Part shown: positions 6,576 to 9,939 of the stretch, one piece after another
Layout: the number at the start of each line of letters is the position of its first letter
Position numbering within the stretch: the stretch's first letter is position 1
NCBI GenBank assembly: GCA_023139025.1
Contig: JAGLOH010000053.1
Location: 1-9,939 of the forward strand
Source of the DNA: Candidatus Heimdallarchaeota archaeon
Lineage (GTDB): Archaea > Asgardarchaeota > Heimdallarchaeia > Heimdallarchaeales > Heimdallarchaeaceae
Length of the DNA stretch: 9,939 nucleotides
Direction: 5' to 3'
The notes under the pieces: model-generated
Told to the model about the DNA's origin: nothing
The model's database searches: none
What the model saw: only the letters and a program-made list of their open reading frames with translations
Translations under genes and position numbers: made by a program

Positions 6576-7376
6576 CTATTTCTTCTTAGATAATTTTCTT
6601 TTAGCTAACGATTTTATTATTTTTCCAAAGATTTTACTGTTACTCAAAGTTACAATTAATCTGTTTCTAAAACCTGGAACATAAATTGTTTTCTTCTTTG
6701 ATAACGCTTCTAGAGATTTTTGTGCAACTTCATTTGAACTCATCCAGAATTTCTTAGGGACAGATGTTCTATCAAATCTCTCGAGTTCTTTTGTATCATG
6801 AAAACCAGATTCAGTCATCCCTGGACAAAGGGCTTGAATTTTGATATTTGTGTGTTTCAGCTCCTCTTGTAGTGCCTCAGATAAAGTTATCAAGAAAGCT
6901 TTAGTTGCTGTATAAGTGACATTACCATATTTTACAATCAATCCACTTATAGAAGAAACATTAATGATTGTCCCAGTATTTCTCTCAACCATTTGAGGGA
7001 GAACAGCTTTACATAGCTGAAAACTAGCAATATTATGCACATTGATCATATCTATTTGTTTTGTCAAATCATTTTCTATGAAGCTACCTGGAATCCCATA
7101 TCCAGCATTGTTAACTAGAAAAAGTATTTTTTTGGTTTCTCTCAATTTCTCATAAACAGCATCAATTTCTTCAACTTTTGAAAGATCTGCTTTTATCGTT
7201 AGAACAGCAATTTCATGCTTCTTTTGTAATTCTACAGCTAACTCTTGAAGTTTGTTTTCTCTTCGAGCTATAATAATTAAATTGAATCCCATGACTGCGA
7301 ATCCACGAGCAAAAGCTTCTCCAATTCCACTTGATGCCCCGGTTATAACAGCAAAAGGTTTTTCTTCTTCATTCAT
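6576..7376 (-). CDS. short-chain dehydrogenase/reductase, classical NADP(H) type
   Basis: 266 residues with every classical SDR landmark: cofactor motif TGASSGIG (12-19); ARR (37-39) after the second strand, which points to NADP(H); Asp64; NNAG (89-92); Asn112; catalytic Ser142; and YxxxK with Tyr155 and Lys159. It reduces or oxidises a carbonyl/alcohol pair, but the substrate is not predictable. The C-terminus is hydrophobic then very lysine-rich (about 240-266), resembling SDRs that sit at membranes, such as the 17-beta-HSD12/3-ketoacyl-CoA reductase group. The start codon is 6 nt after the stop of the metal-binding protein, with AAGTGA inside that gene's end as a weak Shine-Dalgarno, so translation is probably coupled. 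A role linked to metal uptake is not evident. Confidence 0.9.
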   Translation of the reverse strand: MNEEEKPFAVITGASSGIGEAFARGFAVMGFNLIIIARRENKLQELAVELQKKHEIAVLTIKADLSKVEEIDAVYEKLRETKKILFLVNNAGYGIPGSFIENDLTKQIDMINVHNIASFQLCKAVLPQMVERNTGTIINVSSISGLIVKYGNVTYTATKAFLITLSEALQEELKHTNIKIQALCPGMTESGFHDTKELERFDRTSVPKKFWMSSNEVAQKSLEALSKKKTIYVPGFRNRLIVTLSNSKIFGKIIKSLAKRKLSKKK

Positions 7377-7382
7377 CAGATT

Positions 7383-8399
7383 TCACTTCTTGAATCGGTA
7401 ATAACCCAACACAATTACAGTTACACTGAAAAAACTTATACCAATTATGAAAGCTGTTAATACCCATCCTTTTTCTTCTACAGCTTCAGGGTTCAGCAGA
7501 GAAAGAATATCATACTCAATCATATTAATGTAAGTATAAATATTGTTTATTCCTAAAAGAGGGGTTAATTTTGCTAATTCCGCGTTTGTATCTCGTGCAA
7601 TCTGGATTATCAGCTTCTCTTCAATTTGAGGTTGTGTGATAATAATAGAAACATTTTCAGTAATCATCGTTTCAACAATTTCCTCTAAGTGTTGAGCTGA
7701 TGGTTCAGATCCTTCATGTTCTTCAATAACACCCATTCTTTCAACACCTAATATATTCAGAAGGTAGAGAAAAGACGGATGATGTACAACTACTTTCAAG
7801 CCAATAGTTCGGTTGAAAGGAGTTTCTTGTATTCTCACTAATAAATCATCAAGTTCTGCTAGATAGCCATCTCTATTTGATTCATACTCCATTTGATGAG
7901 CTATATCAAGTAAAATGACTTCATCAGTAATGTTTTGAGTGAAAATTTTCACTAAATTTGGATCCATCCACAGATGAGGATTTGCATTTCCGGTAATGGG
8001 ATCTACTTCCATCATATAGTCAGTAGCTAGATATAAGACATTCAAACTAGAATATTCACCAGCTTCTAAATTAATCCATGATTCAAGTCCAGGCAATCCA
8101 AAAATAATGAAAAGATCAGATTCTAAAATCATTTTTATAGCGCTAGGTAACAATTCAAAAGTATGAGGATCTTCGCCCCCAGTAACTACAGCAGCTGGAA
8201 CAAACAAATCCTTACCTATTTCAGCTGCCCAGTCTGCAATTACTGACAAACTTGCAACTACTTTGATTTCACCTGTAGGTTCTTCAGAAAAGGAGTAATC
8301 TTCTCCTTGTTCAAAGTTTGTTGCAGATATAATAGAAGTTGTAACTAGGAAAATAAATAGCGAAGTGATAGAGAACACTCTTCTAAATTTCAGATTCAT
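7383..8399 (-). CDS. znuA: zinc/manganese ABC transporter substrate-binding protein (ZnuA/TroA family), membrane anchored
   Basis: 338 residues, acting outside the cell to hand a divalent metal to the permease. A hydrophobic N-terminal segment (8-26) is a signal peptide or anchor without a lipobox; the protein has no cysteine. The cluster A-I metal-binding fold shows His79 in GGEDPHTF, His142 in NPHLWMDP and His206 or His207 in VVHHPSF, the three His ligands of ZnuA/TroA. The acidic fourth position (Asp in TroA; D of LDPLG in many relatives) appears as Thr279 in KLTPLLG. There is no long His-rich loop. A C-terminal membrane segment (about 312-334) followed by YYRFKK anchors the protein, common for archaeal binding proteins. 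It is divergent from the permease gene, which shares its promoter region. Zinc is favoured over manganese by the His-only site, as an inference. Confidence 0.9.
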   Translation of the reverse strand: MNLKFRRVFSITSLFIFLVTTSIISATNFEQGEDYSFSEEPTGEIKVVASLSVIADWAAEIGKDLFVPAAVVTGGEDPHTFELLPSAIKMILESDLFIIFGLPGLESWINLEAGEYSSLNVLYLATDYMMEVDPITGNANPHLWMDPNLVKIFTQNITDEVILLDIAHQMEYESNRDGYLAELDDLLVRIQETPFNRTIGLKVVVHHPSFLYLLNILGVERMGVIEEHEGSEPSAQHLEEIVETMITENVSIIITQPQIEEKLIIQIARDTNAELAKLTPLLGINNIYTYINMIEYDILSLLNPEAVEEKGWVLTAFIIGISFFSVTVIVLGYYRFKK

Positions 8400-8480
8400 T
8401 CAAGCTACATTGCTAAGAACTTATTTATTATTTGTCGTTAAACCACAATGAACAAATAGTTAGAAAGAATAAGTTATTTC
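8400..8480. promoter_or_regulatory. divergent znuA / znuBC promoter with nested inverted repeats
   Basis: Only 81 bp separate the two start codons and neither has a Shine-Dalgarno site, so both messages are probably leaderless or nearly so. Inner arms TATTTGT (8429-8435) and ACAAATA (8452-8458) are perfect inverted repeats 16 nt apart. Outer arms AACTTATT (8418-8425) and AATAAGTT (8468-8475) are also perfect. The inner arms sit about 26-33 nt from the respective start codons, the expected place of a TATA box for each gene, so they may be mirrored TATA elements. The outer pair could be an operator for a metalloregulator such as a DtxR- or Fur-like repressor (inference). Confidence 0.5.
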
Positions 8481-9581
8481 ATGTCAGTTGTGAGTACATT
8501 TATTGACTCCTTCAAAGAATCACTTCTTCTCAAAACAATTGCTACACTTGTAGTTCTAGGAGGGCTGATAACTGTAGTTATAGTATTTATTGACAATTTT
8601 CTAATTAGAGCGTTAGGAACGGCGTTAATCATAGGAGTCCTAGGGGGAGTAATAGGAGTATTTGTGCTTCTAAAAGGAATGGTTTTCCTTGGGGAAGCAA
8701 TAGCTCATTCAGCTTTTGCAGGAGCTGCATTAGGAATTCTTCTAGGAATTGATCCACTTATCACAATCATTGCATTTGGTTTGATTGCTTCGATGGGTGT
8801 AGGTTATGTAAATGAAAAGAAGATAATGAAAAGTGAAGTGATAATTGGAATAGTATTTACAAGTTTTATGGCATTAGCAATTCTGTTTATTGGCCTCATG
8901 CCCTTTTACTCGACAGATGTAAGGTCTATACTGTTTGGAAATATTTTCCTTGTTTCTATAGAAAATCTGATTATCTTATTCTTTGTCGCAGTTTCAGTTC
9001 TGCTAATAATTTTGGGCATAAAGAAAGAACTATACTTCATGACGTTTAATCAAGAAATGGCTGCTATTATTGGTATTCCAGTAAGATTTCTTAATTATCT
9101 ATTTCTCGCTTTAATGGCTATCACAATTGATATTTCTCTAAAAGCTGTTGGAGCAATTTTAGTTTTTGCTATGATAATCACACCTGCTGCAGCTGCATAT
9201 CAATGGACTTTCAAGTTAAAGAAAATGCTTGTTTTAGGAAGCCTTTTTGGTGTGTTATCTGGATTTCTAGGAGTAGCTATTTCCTATTTATGGGATTTAC
9301 CATCAGGTTCAACTATTGTTGGAGTAGCAACATTAATTTTCATAGTCTCTTTTGCTTTCTCACCAAAAAGAAGAAAATCAGGAACAGGACATGTTGTAGC
9401 TGACTGTGATTATTGCTCAAAAACAATTTTAGGAAAACAATACTGTTTAGAGGATAATTGTTTAGCCAAAGCTATTCCTCACAAACATGATGAAAAGGGA
9501 TTACTTATTTACAAAACTGATTTAGATAGTAAGAAAACTCCCACAAAACATGAACATGATTTTGGAGGGGAGGAGAAATGA
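8481..9581 (+). CDS. znuB: zinc/manganese ABC transporter permease (ZnuB, ABC-3 family) with Cys/His-rich C-terminal tail
   Basis: 366 residues, longer than the usual 260-290 of this family. The core (about 41-292) is a multi-pass ABC-3 permease: IRALGTALI and KGMVFLGEAIAHSAFAGAALG match the conserved start, and GAILVFAMIITPAAAAY and the SYLWDLPSGSTIV region match the conserved C-terminal half. Before the core lies an extra hydrophobic helix (about 19-38). After the core, a polar tail of some 70 residues carries Cys309, 312, 322, 327 and His304, 334, 336, 357, 359, a likely metal-binding segment. The stop overlaps the ATPase start (ATGA), so the two are translationally coupled. The permease moves the metal delivered by the divergent ZnuA homologue across the membrane, powered by the ATPase encoded next. 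Confidence 0.92.
   Translation: MSVVSTFIDSFKESLLLKTIATLVVLGGLITVVIVFIDNFLIRALGTALIIGVLGGVIGVFVLLKGMVFLGEAIAHSAFAGAALGILLGIDPLITIIAFGLIASMGVGYVNEKKIMKSEVIIGIVFTSFMALAILFIGLMPFYSTDVRSILFGNIFLVSIENLIILFFVAVSVLLIILGIKKELYFMTFNQEMAAIIGIPVRFLNYLFLALMAITIDISLKAVGAILVFAMIITPAAAAYQWTFKLKKMLVLGSLFGVLSGFLGVAISYLWDLPSGSTIVGVATLIFIVSFAFSPKRRKSGTGHVVADCDYCSKTILGKQYCLEDNCLAKAIPHKHDEKGLLIYKTDLDSKKTPTKHEHDFGGEEK
9564..9575 (+). promoter_or_regulatory. Shine-Dalgarno site of the ATPase gene
   Basis: GGAGGGGAGGAG, a double purine-rich ribosome-binding site, lies just before the ATG at 9578 inside the last codons of the permease gene. It supports that start and strong translation of the ATPase subunit. Confidence 0.6.
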
Positions 9582-9939
9582 GCTCTAGAACTTCACAAGA
9601 TGTTGTTATTTGTTTAAAGGATGTCAATGTAGTATACGGTAATTTAGCAGCTTTATATGAAATAAATGTTGACATTTACAAAGGCGATTTTCTAGGTATT
9701 TGTGGACCTAATGGATCGGGAAAAACTACTCTGTTAAAAACAATTATGGGACTATTGAAACCTCTTACTGGTCAAGTAGCCTTGTTTGGTAACAAAGTTG
9801 GGGATAAAATTCCTAAAGAAACTAAATTTAAGTTTGGATATGTCCCACAGATATCAGACATTGATCGTAATTTCCCAGCTTTAGTTAGAGATGTTGTTGA
9901 GATGGGGAGGTATGCGAAAGCAGGTGTTGGTAAGTCTTC
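9578..9939 (+). CDS. znuC: zinc/manganese ABC transporter ATP-binding protein (ZnuC), 3' end missing
   Basis: The first 120 codons are in the window and the frame is still open at the edge. Walker A is GPNGSGKTT (43-51), and the Q-loop glutamine is in GYVPQ (Gln91). The following segment IDRNFPALVRDVVEMGRY is typical of the ZnuC/MntB-type ATPases, where a short linker leads to V.DVV..GR. The signature LSGGQ and Walker B lie beyond the window. It is cytoplasmic and supplies ATP hydrolysis to the ZnuB permease. The ATG overlaps the permease stop as ATGA and has a strong Shine-Dalgarno site. Assignment to metal rather than other ABC import rests on both the sequence and the neighbours. Confidence 0.9.
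   Translation, partial: MSSRTSQDVVICLKDVNVVYGNLAALYEINVDIYKGDFLGICGPNGSGKTTLLKTIMGLLKPLTGQVALFGNKVGDKIPKETKFKFGYVPQISDIDRNFPALVRDVVEMGRYAKAGVGKS

Noticed and set aside
9203..9403. Overlapping short frame inside the permease gene
   Set aside because: It is an alternate frame of the permease coding region without its own signals.
1..9939. tRNA, rRNA, CRISPR array, insertion sequence or prophage
   Set aside because: No spaced direct repeats, transposase motifs, terminal repeats or cloverleaf-like segments were found, and gaps between genes are all 150 bp or less.

Overview
The window is AT-rich (about two thirds A+T by eye) and looks archaeal. First genes of transcription units lack a clear Shine-Dalgarno site and have TATA-like boxes close to the start codon, while genes inside operons have one or are tightly coupled. 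A degenerate KaiC/RAD55-like protein is present, and the metal-binding protein has no lipobox but carries a C-terminal membrane anchor. The lineage cannot be fixed from this sequence; an Asgard or other low-GC archaeon is plausible, but no diagnostic marker is visible.

Layout. (1) 1-1879, minus: the first 626 codons of a large multi-centre FAD oxidoreductase of the SoxA/HcnAB/proline-dehydrogenase-alpha type. It runs off the left edge. (2) 1955-4909, minus: a complete type II P-type cation ATPase, 75 bp upstream of the oxidoreductase on the same strand. (3) 4931-5080: a divergent promoter region with a 20-bp dyad over a TATA-like box. (4) 5081-6564, plus: a two-gene unit made of a nucleotidyltransferase with a (T/S/R)GPP repeat N-terminus and a KaiC-like protein with a damaged Walker A. 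(5) 6576-8399, minus: an NADP-type short-chain dehydrogenase downstream of a ZnuA/TroA-family metal-binding protein. (6) 8400-8480: a compact divergent promoter with nested inverted repeats. (7) 8481-9939, plus: a ZnuB-type permease with a Cys/His-rich tail, then the start of a ZnuC-type ATPase that overlaps it by an ATGA junction and runs off the right edge.

The best-understood system is the zinc/manganese ABC transporter, split into znuA on one strand and znuBC on the other around one shared 81-bp control region. Its unusual parts are the permease tail (four Cys and several His) and the substitution of the usual acidic fourth ligand in the binding protein. The least understood unit is the nucleotidyltransferase plus pseudo-KaiC pair. 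The P-type ATPase has all catalytic motifs of its class but lacks the ion-site residues of known calcium, sodium/potassium or proton pumps. It also shows an abrupt codon-usage switch near position 2860.

No tRNA, rRNA, CRISPR array, insertion sequence or intergenic stretch above 300 bp was seen.
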